Assembly: GCA_947359465.1 (NCBI GenBank)
Contig: OX375874.1
Coordinates: forward strand, 99,265,441 to 99,329,440
DNA: 64,000 nucleotides
Direction: 5' to 3'
Origin: Metellina segmentata
Taxonomy: Eukaryota > Arthropoda > Arachnida > Araneae > Tetragnathidae
The notes under the pieces are model-generated. The model made no database searches and had not been told where the DNA came from. It worked only from the letters and a program-made list of their open reading frames with translations. Shown in pieces: positions 1-11,365 of this stretch; within the stretch, counting starts at the first letter, position 1, and each line of letters starts with the position of its first letter. The position numbers were made by a program, and so were the translations under genes.

Positions 1-330
1 ATGCAGAGCTCATTGAATAAATAATTTATGAAAAGCAAAATTCATATAGATTGAAAAAAAATCAAAGTTTTAATACCAATTGAAAAGAAAAGTAAATACT
101 TCTGAAACCAGTGCTCATAATTCACACTTTACTGTTTCATGTACTGTCTCATTTTAACAGGTATGTATAAACGGATAGTAGAAGAATTAAAAACGGATAT
201 TTAAAATAGTATAACAATATTTGATAATGGCAGGTTTTACTCGAAAAACTAAACTTTTTACGATATTCCAATGTAAAATTCTGAAATTTCCATTATTTGA
301 AAAGCAAAATTCTTCCATTTATTTCAGCTG
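1..330 (+). repeat. 3' flank of a Gr repeat unit whose gene lies upstream of the window
   Basis: This stretch matches the far 3' flank of Gr1 (about 4370-4740) and of Gr3 (about 28920-29115): the same blocks occur in the same order, including a shared stretch around CAATTGAAAAGAAAAG and the string AATTCTGAAATTT. The Gr unit is therefore also present upstream of position 1. No open coding region is seen. Confidence 0.7.
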
Positions 331-2090
331 ATGTGTACAGAAGTCATTCCATGGTTCTAGCTTTGACGTCTTCAGGTTTGAGGTTAGTCTGTTAGTTCAT
401 CTATCTGTCCATCTGTGTACCTGTATATGTGTGGTCGTACAACTTAGAAAAAGTTGAATACGTTTTCTTAAAACTTTCCACATTGTGAGTACTTACATTC
501 ACTTGGAGACTAACTTAACAATGTTAGTTTGTCTTTTCATCTTTCTGTTGTATGTGTGATTGTCTATTTGTGTGTTTCACAAGTATCAAATAAAATGTCT
601 TTAACAAATATTTATATTGTTCTAAATTGTATAAATCCTATTTACTCTTAGTGAAAACACTATTTGAATTTCGTTTGATTACATATATTCACAAGTTTCA
701 TACTAAAACAACTAAGTAAGTATACTTAAATTAACCATAACTTGGTAATTTTGATGAATCTGTAATGCATATTGAACAATTCGATTACTTGGGTTCTTTT
801 ACCAGTACTCTCGAAAAAGCAATTATTTTTTATACAGATATTTAGTAAAGAATTTCTAAAGTAAAGAAACTCTAATACTCTATTCAATTTTGTGACGTAA
901 TATGTTTTTTACGAAATATAAATGCAAAACCACTTTAATTATTTTGTATTTTTGTCATACATCATGGGTACGGTGTCTTTAAAATTTATTACGTTTATGG
1001 ATATGCGTGTATAGGATTTTTATCCCACATTAGCTGTAGAAATCATAACATCGAAAAGGTGTTAAAAAGTACTTTGCTAAGACTTAACCTATATGGCATT
1101 TTTCTACGAAAGAGAAAAGTGATTGCTCACGTTTTCAGTCGGTAGTTAAACAATTCAACTCGATTCTGGTAGTCATGCTTGTGCGAAATAAATGTGTATT
1201 AATATTTCTCATAACAACATTCCTATTTACCACTTTGTTAAAAGCATTTACCAGGATGTTCAAAAAGCATTTTCTAAAACGTTTATATATTTTGTATTTT
1301 ATTAGCATCCTTGAAAATCAAACTCGAAATAATTAGTTTCATATCTGCTACCGTGGTGTGATATAAAATGCTAAGAAATATATATATTATTAGTTTAGTA
1401 AAAAATGTAACTTCCATAATATAGAGCATTCATCTCTTCCTACTTACATTTGTAAGAAGATATGAATGATTATTTTATGGCACCAAGTAACCCATCCATA
1501 ACTTCAAAAGGTAAATTAGTTCTAAATAGTTTGATTTTCTAAACACGTTTATTTACTTTTCACAATAAAACATAACAAATAAAATCAAATAAATATATGT
1601 ATTAGTCTAGATCCTGATAGATTATGAAGATAGATAAAGCTCAATTTCTTACAAAGAGGACATTTTTCATAGTGGACAGTATGGTAGTAATTCAACTAAT
1701 TATCTGTGTAAATACAAAATCGAAAAACCTTTTCAATCATCGACCCGATATAAATTATGTGTTTCTTACAACAATATCAAACTTTTAAAAAGACGCAAAA
1801 TGTAGAAAATAGGACAATTATTATAAAACTTCGAAGTTGAGAATTATCAAATAAAGTAAAATATTTCACTTTATTCGGATTGAAAGTCCTACTAAAATAT
1901 TAATACTGGTGCCGATACAATAATCTACAAAGTAACACCTTACATTTTTATTTCATACAAAAGTTATCGATTTTAAACATTTACGCGTATGCCTAAAAAC
2001 AGTACATTTATATCAGGAAAATAGTTATTGCTATCAAAAGTAAAATGAATTTACAGATTTGTAGAAAATGGTGCATTCAATATGCTCTAA

Positions 2091-2108
2091 TGCATGTTTT
2101 ATTCTTCC
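2091..2108 (+). promoter_or_regulatory. Conserved upstream box of Gr1
   Basis: The 18-base block TGCATGTTTTATTCTTCC lies 205 bases before the Gr1 ATG. The same block is found 209 bases before Gr2 and 195 bases before Gr3, inside a wider conserved stretch. It could be a shared promoter element, but in Gr1 and Gr2 the whole flank is conserved, so only the Gr3 and Gr8 matches are informative. Confidence 0.35.
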
Positions 2109-2295
2109 ATTTAGGAACGTGTACAGAGAACTTCGATTGATATTTTATTATTTCTAACAATATGCGAGTGGATATTCCAATAAAACTAAGTACTTTCGGT
2201 GGATATTGAATAGATTACTCTAACAGAAGAGCTGCATTTCTTGAAGCACCGACTTCTCATAACTGTAAAAACTGTGAAGAGATAAGTTGGAAATC

Positions 2296-3402
2296 ATGAT
2301 AACAGCCGATCTTCCTCTGTGGCTGCTTCTAAAATTCAATTTCAACAAAGAAAGTAAAACTTGTAAAACGGTTCTGAAGTATCTCTCCTACCTTTCAGCA
2401 GCAACTTTTCAAGCATCCGTCTTGTACATTTTTACCACTTCCTGCAGTGCATTAGTGCGTATTGACATAAAAGTTGCAATTGCTCGCATTGTTATTTCTT
2501 TTCTATCATGTGTTCTTTGGTACTCTCTATATTTTCAAGAGAAAAGAATAAGGAAGTTGATGGAAGTTCAGAATTCTTATTTATTAACTGAGTGTCAATC
2601 TGTAGTATGTACGGTTTCGGGAATCTTCAATTTGGCTTTGATATCTATATTGCCTTTTGTATCTGCTACTATTTTTACAAAATATGTAATTGAATCTAAC
2701 TCTCAGAAAGCATTCTTTACATATGGGCATCCACTCGAAAACAAAAAAATAGAAGCAGCATTTTGTTTCATAGGATTCTATGGGTATACCCTAGTTTTCG
2801 TAAAATGGCCGTGTATTGCTGTATGGTCTATGTGTGTCCTATTGCATAGAAGTGGAAGAACTCTTGAAAAGTTCAACAAAGACCTGAAAAGGATTTCTAT
2901 GGTTATCCATTTACCAGAATCTTCTGAAAAACTAAAAGAATACTTCGTGATTGTGAAAATGACACGCGTTACGAAAGATGTGATGTCACTTCCCTCTTTG
3001 ATCTTGGTGACAATGAGTTTCTTAAGTTTGTACACAATATTGGCTAGGTGTTTGGCGTATGAGGTACCGATGAAGATGTATCACCTCATGTATCTGTCAA
3101 GCAATACCATGACAGGTTTAACCATCATTATTCTAATCAGCTTTTACAGTGGCAGAATTCCACAGCGTATGACGGAAATAAAAATTACTTGCGGTACGTT
3201 GATTCAAAAACACAGATTTGATAAAACTATTTGTCCAGAAAATGTATTCCTGCTCGAAAGTATCCAAAAGGAAGAATTAATTTACATCACAGCTTGTGAC
3301 ATGATTGTTTTCACTAACAGTTTCTTATTATCATTTTTTGGTTCTGTTCTTACATTCGGGTTATTAATATTTAATTTGAATAGTGGAAACGTGATAATCT
3401 AA
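2296..3402 (+). CDS. Gr1: gustatory-receptor-like seven-transmembrane protein
   Basis: A 368-codon single-exon gene. Upstream in-frame TTG codons are not used as the start here; the ATG at 2296 is chosen because M-x-x-A-D-[LI]-P-L-W begins every copy in the array. Seven hydrophobic segments lie at about residues 28-50, 58-80, 110-132, 152-180, 233-255, 266-287 and 335-362. Strong blocks are FLSCVLWYSLYFQEKR after TM2, GFYGYTLVFVKWPC in TM4 and RIPQRMTEIKIT before TM7. The end carries TFGLLIFNL (353-361), which I read as a diverged form of the TYhhhhhQF signature of arthropod Gr proteins (7tm_7 family). Such proteins form chemosensory cation channels in the plasma membrane with the N-terminus inside. 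About 90% identical to Gr2. Ligand unknown. The length fits the family; a more distant chemoreceptor class cannot be excluded. Confidence 0.8.
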   Translation: MITADLPLWLLLKFNFNKESKTCKTVLKYLSYLSAATFQASVLYIFTTSCSALVRIDIKVAIARIVISFLSCVLWYSLYFQEKRIRKLMEVQNSYLLTECQSVVCTVSGIFNLALISILPFVSATIFTKYVIESNSQKAFFTYGHPLENKKIEAAFCFIGFYGYTLVFVKWPCIAVWSMCVLLHRSGRTLEKFNKDLKRISMVIHLPESSEKLKEYFVIVKMTRVTKDVMSLPSLILVTMSFLSLYTILARCLAYEVPMKMYHLMYLSSNTMTGLTIIILISFYSGRIPQRMTEIKITCGTLIQKHRFDKTICPENVFLLESIQKEELIYITACDMIVFTNSFLLSFFGSVLTFGLLIFNLNSGNVII

Positions 3403-4740
3403 GAAATGTCGTTTCTATGTTTATCTTTGTTTTATAGTTAATACAAAATGCAACTTGTCTCAAACTTTGTTAAACAATATAAAACTTAATATCAATATGG
3501 AAAATACACATGTGTATACTATAGTGTTATCCTCAATGCGTATAAATCTATGAAATCGATATTGCATTAATATTAAATTAGAATGTATGTTACAAAACTA
3601 GAAAAAGCTTCAAAATAATAAATATCTAATGAATTTTAAAAACTCCAAAAGGATCGTAAGTGGCCATTTCGCTGGAGTTTCGCAAAGCATTAACTATTAC
3701 ATTGATTGCTTTTTACTACCATTTATGGGATAAATATTTTTATGTTTTCTTGAATAATTGTATACTAAAGAAAACATAAATTTTAATTATTAATAAAATG
3801 TGCTTTTAAGTTTACGCCTTGAGATTTTCCATTTGAATTTTCACTCATGAAATGAATATTTGAAATTTATATAACTAAAGATGGTTTATTAAATATTTAA
3901 AATCAGCTTTTGTTAGGATAATAGACAATTCCAAAAAAATTAAATATTACTTTGACATCGAGGTTATATACTATTTTTACAGTTTATTTCCTGTTTCTGC
4001 AGTTCATTAGTATTGTCGAAGTTCTTTCATTAGGATTGTAAAAGTTCAGCATGAAATAAAATTGACAATGACTCAACGCAGCTATAATCTAAAGATGTTT
4101 ATGTTATTATTTATAACTGTAACGGTAGGTTCTTTGGTCATATCTTTAGTACAATCATAATTTTAATCTAATGTTACAATGCTATATGAAATAAAATTGT
4201 ACATATTCAATACAATCTCTTTATCAAAAATTGAAAACTTGAAATTACATATTTTTATATAGATTATTGAAAATTGTTAACTTCTCTTTAGTAAAAATGA
4301 AAAACAAATTGTTTTATTTTATTTTCTGAAAAAAAGATAGTTATTTGCACGTAATTATAAAAAGCTCTACTGATTTGCACTAGCTTTGGTGTTTGAACAA
4401 CTTTTACTCAGACCTCATAAAATGAATAATTTATGTAAAGCGAAATTCATTTAGATTTATAACTCATCACAATTTTAATATCAATTGAAAAGAAGAGTGA
4501 ATACTTCTAAAACTAGTGCTCGTAAATCACATTTTATTCTTAAATTGTTTGTCACATTTTTTAACCGTTATGTATTAATGGATGATGGAATAATTATAAA
4601 TGTATAGTATCACACAAGTGGTGTAACGACATTAGCAAATAACAAGTTTATCTATAAAATCAAAAGGTTTTATGACATTACAATACAAAATTCTGAAATT
4701 TACATTATATTAAGAGCAAAAGTCTTCCATTTATTTCATT

Positions 4741-7700
4741 CCATGTCCAACTGTTGTCGACAACCTGACAATCTTTGATTTGTTTTCAAATCAGCTAATT
4801 ATGTGTCCAGTCATATATAAAAAATTTTTAGATTTTAGCTTGCTATAGCTTTTTAAGTATATTAATTTTAAATTGTCAATTATATATGATTTTAGACTCA
4901 CTAAATTTCCTGTTCCTCTGGACCTAACTGTCTAATCATACCGAATAAGAGCTTATTTTTGTAAAAACATATACAGCTTTTGGAATTATGTATTATATGA
5001 CTTTGTAAGTGATCTTTTTAAATTTACGATCATACAATTTGACCTTTGACTAAGGTTTGCATAACAACTCTTTTAAAGATAATAGGTTCACTTTTTCCGC
5101 TCGGATCTCTTACACTATCTTTTTTTTTTGTCCTATTTTTTTCGAGTGTTCATTTTTTTGTTCTTTATACATCATTTCAGATTGCATTAAAATATATTTC
5201 ACATTTCAAACTTTACGCGCTAATCTATTCACATTGCCTACTATATAGTTCTGTAAACCGCAGCTATTACAAATACGTACTAGATCTAGTACATTTTACG
5301 AAAATTGTATGTATCATTAAAATGTGTCAACATATAATACGAAGTTCAACCTCTAGTGTAAATCGAGATCCTTGTTAAAACGTCTCATTAGGAGTTCAAA
5401 TAGATAACTATTGATAATTTTGATTCATGTTCGAATAATAAGAATAAAATTTTTTTTATTATATCAGAACGAATAGTAAGACTGACAATTCGCAACCTTT
5501 TTTAGTTTGGAGGAAAAGCGGTTTGCTAACCTAGCCACCTTTAGTTAGCATTAAATCGAAGTCGAAAATTCAACTATAATTGCGGTGAGCTACAGTTATG
5601 TGTTAGTGTTTTATTTACTTGTGTTGTTTGTCAGTATTTGTTTTAGTTCTGTCCATTGTTAAATTATCATTACTAGGGTTGTGTTGGTTGATTGCAATTG
5701 AAAAGGGGTTGACAAGAATAGTTAGTTACTTAATGAAGAAAAATGTAAATTCCACTTAACTTTCAGTAAAATAACTTCACCCCCTTCCAAAATTCTTTTA
5801 GCTATAATTTACTTTGCTTCAAATTTATTCATACTACCATATAAAATGTTTCTACATACATTGCGATACAATCGTAAGAAGCAATGTACAAAAAATGTAT
5901 ACTATGATGACTATTACAAAAGGAGATTTTTACAGTGATTAGTGAATAAATCTAAAGTTCGCTTTTTGTATAGTTAATAACCATTAATATTTAAAACGTA
6001 GAAATATTTAGATCATGGGCAAAGAGAAAAATTTACTTATTTACGTAGAAAGCATACCAAAACCATAGAAATGTTCAATTTTTAAAAAGGAATGTTGAAG
6101 TGAGAAATTTCTATTTGCCTGTACAAAAGTAAAATAGTAAATTGTTTCAATATTCTGTTGAAAAGAATAATGTGGCATATATGTTTTGCATAGTGAGGAT
6201 AAAATTTTTAGTCAATACAAAGTATTTTGCATATTGTTGAAAGCACAATTTATATACAAATTGAAAAATACGTATCTTTAGTCTATCGATCATTTGATGG
6301 TATTGTGGTCTGGTGGTAAAGGTCCTTTTAACGCCATACAATACTGCTCAGCATTTGCACAAATTGTGTTGCTTAGGATTCTACTACATTTTCGTAAAAT
6401 AATATTTAGACCAGTACAACAGAAAAAAACAAAGTAGTTTTCTGTCAAAAACAAAATTTCTTAGAAATTTCATATGTGGATTGAAAACTGATTTTGTTAG
6501 AAACAAGGCTTCCAAATTATACAGTATAGGACAAAAATTTGGTATCTACCTATTCTATTGGATATCTCATTTACAGTTGTAAATGAGAAAGTTGGCTGTC
6601 GATTGACACCAAATTCATTTTGATCATCACCAAAATACCACGATACTGTGACTAATGTAAAATACATTGACAACCCTTAAAAAACGATGGCATGATGCCT
6701 AACTATATGGAAAATGAGATTACAATTATTTTAGTCACTAAACATTAAATATAATCATTATTTACTAACAGATATATAATTAAATGCAACTCCATATAAA
6801 TGAACCTCTTAGCATGTTTGAAGGAAGAATTAAAAGCCATTTTACTTTAAAGTTCTCATGACTCATTCTATGTTCCTTGTATTCGTGGTAGCTGTCACCA
6901 TACCGTTACAAGTTGAAAAGAAACGAACAATACAAAATGGAGTGATTTACAGCGTAGTCAATATAATGAATTAGGAGTGGTCAAGCAGCCACGACGATTG
7001 AATATGGGATGAGTGGACATGCTGGCGTTGGTCAGAGCGTTGGGTATGAAGCTGAATTTTACTTGGGTGGATGAACAAATAGCAAAAACTAGTAATATTT
7101 CCGTGAGTACCAGATATCTGTAAAGTTTCGAGATTGGATGACGAGTTAGGCATGAGTTCCTTGACAAACCAACAAAAGATACCTTCAAAATTGATGCTAG
7201 GTCAAGTAGCTCTGTCCTATTATTACCATACCCTGAATCAACGGCACTCTAACTCCCAAACCAAAGATCTGTGGGTGAGTACCAACCTCTTCAAATTGCC
7301 ATCTACATATATTTGACCCTTCACTATATCTTCGTTACCATGATGATTCTTCTTCACCATACTACATATTACATGAAATAAACAAAACCTGAGTGCCTTT
7401 ATAATAGACGTGGAACTTAAATGAGATTTGTGCGAAGTACCTTCTAATCAATACGAGGACAATCGTACTGAATATACCTGAATATTCATATTTTGCAAAC
7501 GATTAAATAAATTAATATTTTACTTTGCATCTCATTGCGTATGACGCTTATGACATAGTGAGAAACTCCGACCGAAGAAAAGAACACAATCGTCCAAATT
7601 ACGAATGCCGAATGTATTCTGGTTGATTATATTTTGGAAACAGATGCTGTTGTTGTGTCGCTAGCTTTACGACTTGGAAATAGCAGGTGAAAAGAGAACT

Positions 7701-9399
7701 GTCCTCTACAGGTGATGTTCTTTCAGAATGATCTCTGATTAGTCCATGACTTTTGCCATTGTACTATTTTAAAAAAAATACGGCAGCAGTCGTTTGGGAG
7801 ACGACTAAGAACAGAACAAGAAGCAACGGGTGAGGTTGTTTTTTGTACCCCAAGCGGGTCTGTGACATGCATACTTTGATGTATGGGAATATGTTTACGA
7901 GATAATGTAAATAGAGTATATATACGTATTCTTGGAATAATTCGAACGTAATTATATTAGCTTTTGGTAGTTTTCTCCTTGTGTACGATTCGTTCAGTTT
8001 TCATGCTACCGTTTTTGGGGCGACGACACAACACCATCTATAACAATAACTTTACACACAAATTACGTATCAGAATTCTCTTTGGAATTTATTGAAGTAT
8101 AAGCACATAGACGATGTAATAATCATGGTTTTCCTGTCATCACTTCAGTAATGGAATGCAGTCATTCAATTGATTGTTACTAGTCATCTTCAATTGCGAA
8201 AATTCGACCACTTTGATCTATTTAAATGTGTTTCAACTTCAGATATACTTTTCCCCTTGGACTGATGACATGAGTCATCACTGTCCAGATCAAGTCTGTT
8301 TTCTAGCCTATTGATTGGAATGTCTTCTCTTGATAATACTACCTCTATAGATCACCATAGGTCGATATTATTTATTAATTATAACTGAATTAATTAGTAT
8401 AATTAATTATAACAATTATAACTTAGTTTAGATATTTCGTAAAATATGTGCTTATGCTATAGTTTAATAAAAAATCCTACACTTATTATTATTATAATCA
8501 ACAAGTAAATAATAATATCTAATAAACAATTAAAAGGTTTGAAATTATAGGATTTGATTAAAGTTAACAGTGAAATGTAAAAGCTAGAAATTATAAAATA
8601 TGTTTATTTAAACACATTCCTTAATATATTGTTAATATGCGGTTAAAACCAAATTAAAAAAACAGTATATTTGCATACTTCATTCACTTCCATTCATGAA
8701 GAATCTTTAACAAAACACATTGATGAAATGCTGGGAAGTAGTTTACAATGGGACATATGGCCGAGGACAAAAACACAATACGCCTTATGGCAGTAGGTAC
8801 TGCAAAATTTGACGAAGATAAGAAACAGTCCATGGAGTATTACGCTGTAATGCAAATACCATAAGAATATTGATATTTTTATGTTTTTCATTCCTAAAAT
8901 TTAATTTAAAAATATGTCTAAATTATCGAGACATTATTTTCAATGTTTATTTGAATGATGTATTCGATTGTAAGAAGCAGCGGGAACTTATACAGTCAAC
9001 CTGCAAAGTCTACACAGCAAAATTTATTTCTACAACATTCTTTCAGTTGTTATGTTCATTATATACCTCAAATGCAAAAGTATTTTCTGTAATAAAACTT
9101 CGATACACACAATGTAAAAAAAAATGTATACAAAATATTCTCCTCCAAAAGGATATTAAAAAGGACGAATTTACTTTTGTGTAGGCAAATAGATTTTCCT
9201 CACTTCTACATACATTTTACCTATGAAAATAGTGAACATATGTATGGTTTTTGAAACTCACAGCGTTAACAAATAAATTTTAGTCTTCACCCGTGATCTA
9301 TATCCTTTTAGTTTTTTCGATTAAAAAAAACTTTATATACGTTAACAAGGAAAAACTCGTGTTGTGTATTTTAAGCTAGTACTCACATAGGTTGCTATA
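4741..9399. other. AT-rich spacer without a recognised gene
   Basis: Only short open frames occur and none resembles a known family. A moderately GC-richer patch at about 7560-8050 has a TATATATA-like box (about 7917-7925) and ends in a GGGGCGACGAC string, and it could be part of an LTR element; I could not find matching duplicated ends. The rest, including 5490-5700, shows no structure that I can name. Confidence 0.5.
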
Positions 9400-9862
9400 G
9401 GGGAAAGTGTGCACTGTGTTACATTTTTTTTATCTTCAGCTGTGACATCAATATTTGAATTAATATGAAGCAAACAAAGCCCTTAAAATGATCTTTGATC
9501 TCTTACATGCATCTTAAATATCATTAAAATTAAAAAGAGTGACATTTATTTCCAGTATTTAATGTTTTTGGCAGTGCAGTACATTTTAACACTGTGTCCC
9601 ACTGTCGTTGTACAGTGTTACGTTATAGTAGCAATAGTAAATATAAAGAATGGGCTACATGAAATTTCATTTTAATTGAAATGTACAGATATCCAATGAT
9701 TTCTTAAGCAGGCTTAAAATAAAATACCACTTTCGATTAGTTTGCGTATAATTGAACAACTTTAAATGAGAGGAAAACATTAGCAATTATTGTAGTCTAC
9801 AGTTATAAAGTAGATGATAAAATACGATTATAGAAATTGTAAACTTATGTTATGTTTTTATA

Positions 9863-9984
9863 CAGGGTGGTCCCGAATTCATGGTACAAACTTTAATGGT
9901 AGGTACAGGACATTGTAACAATGATTTATTGTATAGGAATGTATAGTCGCAAGTGACGCGGTGAGGCGAAAACAGGGGAAATAA
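9863..9984 (+). repeat. Left terminal inverted repeat of the mariner-type element
   Basis: 122 bases, starting directly after the TA target. It is the inverted copy of 11244-11365 with one mismatch. Confidence 0.93.
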
Positions 9985-10039
9985 CGGCCGAAAGGAAAAA
10001 CAAAGATTTTATTGAAAGCGTTGTTGACAAGTGTCATGT

Positions 10040-11116
10040 TTACAGTAATTGTTCAAAATTGCGTCCACCAGTATCGATACATGCTTGACAGCGTCGGTGG
10101 AGCGATTGGCGTACACGTTCAAAGATGCCTGGTATTTCACGCACACCTGCAGCAGCTACAGATAAGCGAGCGACGAGATCCTCATCTGAGTCAACTGGAG
10201 TCTCATAAACAAGATGCTTTAGATGTTCCCATAAAAAGTAATCGAGGCTCGATAAATCGGGAGATCGGGGTGGCCAAGGGACTGGTCCACCACGCCCAAT
10301 CCATCGAGTACCAAACGTGGCATTCAGGTAATTCCGTACATCAATGCTGAAGTGTGCTGGCGCCCCATCGTGCTGAAACCACATGCGGTTACGAATGGCG
10401 ATCGGAACATCATGCAGCAGTTGTGGTAACACTTCTTTCAGAAAAATAAGATAGCTTCCGCCAGTGAGCCGCGTGGGTAGTAAGTATGGGCCAATCAAAA
10501 AGTCGTTCACAATACCAGCCCACACATTAATACTGAAACGTTGTTGAAACGCATGTCGACGCGTTGCATGTGGATTATCGGTTGCCCACACATGGGAATT
10601 GTGCGCATTAAAGACACCCTCGCGTGAAAATGTCGCTTCATCTGTAAATAGCACATAATCTACGAAATCCGGCTGCAACGCACATTGCTGCATCACCCAC
10701 AGGCAGAAGTTCACGCGGCGAGGATAATCTGCCGGATTCAATGCTTGTACTTTCTGAAAATGGAAGGGGTGTAAGCGATTTTCGTTTAACACTCTGCATA
10801 CAGTCTGATGACTCACACCTACGTCACGCGCAACAGTTCTTGTGCTTGACTCGGGTTTATCAGCCACAATGTTCAAGATGCTTTCTTCCAGCCTTGGAGT
10901 GCGTACAGCTCTTACTCGACCAGCGCCATGTCTGTTGACGTCGAACGCACCTATTTCACAAAGTTGACGATGTAACCGTTGAAAAATTCTATGATCCGGC
11001 ATTCGTCGATCAGGATACTCCGCGCGATACATTCGTAACGCAGCTCTGCCGTTACCATTTGCACGGCCGTACATGTAATGCATGTCTGCTTTTTCTGCAT
11101 ACGTAAAGTCACCCAT
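10040..11116 (-). CDS. Mariner-type transposase (358 aa)
   Basis: Cuts and rejoins the element's own ends at TA sites. The ATG is at 11116. The N-terminus (about 1-60) has the helix-turn-helix module often labelled DUF4817 in arthropod proteins, including MGDFTYAEKADM and an AEYPDRRMP run. A second helix-turn-helix follows (about 75-120; SHQTVCRVLNE). The DDE catalytic core shows VLFTDEATFSREG (first Asp), FQHDGAPAHF (second Asp) and WPPRSPDLSSLDYFLW (third acidic site). By my count 41 residues separate the second Asp from the last Asp of SLDY, which would place it nearer the DD41D (rosa-like) group than classic DD34D mariners. The frame is open throughout, and GC content is clearly higher than in the surrounding DNA. 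This fits recent arrival, possibly by transfer between species. Confidence 0.93.
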   Translation of the reverse strand: MGDFTYAEKADMHYMYGRANGNGRAALRMYRAEYPDRRMPDHRIFQRLHRQLCEIGAFDVNRHGAGRVRAVRTPRLEESILNIVADKPESSTRTVARDVGVSHQTVCRVLNENRLHPFHFQKVQALNPADYPRRVNFCLWVMQQCALQPDFVDYVLFTDEATFSREGVFNAHNSHVWATDNPHATRRHAFQQRFSINVWAGIVNDFLIGPYLLPTRLTGGSYLIFLKEVLPQLLHDVPIAIRNRMWFQHDGAPAHFSIDVRNYLNATFGTRWIGRGGPVPWPPRSPDLSSLDYFLWEHLKHLVYETPVDSDEDLVARLSVAAAGVREIPGIFERVRQSLHRRCQACIDTGGRNFEQLL

Positions 11117-11243
11117 CGTCTACGGCAGCACAATTGTGAATGGCGCTTTTCCCTACTGCGATGCATCATGTTCAACAGCGGCTAGACATCTACTGCCCTC
11201 TACCGGCAATGATACCAACCGATCACTCCATTTCTCTTTCCTT

Positions 11244-11365
11244 TTATTTCCCCTGTTTACGCCTCACCGCGTCACTTGCGACTATACATTCCTATACAAT
11301 AAATCATTGTTACAATGTCCTGTACCTACCATTAAAGTTTGTACCATGAATTCGGGACCACCCTG
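11244..11365 (-). repeat. Right terminal inverted repeat of the mariner-type element
   Basis: 122 bases ending in GGGACCACCCTG before the TA at 11366-11367. Pairs with 9863-9984. Confidence 0.93.

Larger units (their letters stand above)
331..4740 (+). repeat. Gr tandem repeat unit 1 (flanks plus Gr1)
   Basis: The unit holds about 2 kb of AT-rich upstream sequence, Gr1, and about 1.3 kb of 3' flank. Bases 1252-2295 are nearly collinear with 22064-23040 upstream of Gr2; the main difference is about 64 bp near 1957-2020 that Gr2 lacks. The 3' flank (3403-4080) is collinear with the flanks of Gr2 and Gr3. The repeat of flanks as well as genes shows that the array grew by duplication of whole genomic blocks rather than by retroposition. 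The 331-1251 part holds no gene that I can see. Confidence 0.8.
9863..11365 (-). mobile_element. Complete mariner-type (IS630/Tc1/mariner) transposon with 122-bp inverted repeats
   Basis: The element is bounded by TA on both sides (9861-9862 and 11366-11367). The terminal inverted repeats, 9863-9984 and 11244-11365, are 122 bases long and differ at a single base that I can see (A at 9969). They begin CAGGGTGGTCCCGAATTCAT. One intact transposase gene lies between them on the minus strand. Near-identical ends plus an open gene point to a recent insertion and a copy that may still be active. It is nested in the older pogo-like remnant. Confidence 0.93.

Noticed and set aside
2287..2295. Upstream TTG start for Gr1 (and the same for Gr2 and Gr3)
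   Set aside because: TTG is not a normal start in animals; the conserved MxxADLPLW ATG lies just downstream in every copy.
2778..3035. 85-codon minus-strand frame inside Gr1, also present inside Gr2
   Set aside because: It is conserved only because the Gr coding strand is; the composition follows the antisense of the membrane protein.
7750..8050. Possible solo LTR
   Set aside because: No target duplication, no second LTR and no clear TG...CA limits.
10012..10350. 112-codon + strand frame
   Set aside because: It is the opposite strand of the mariner transposase and has no independent motif.
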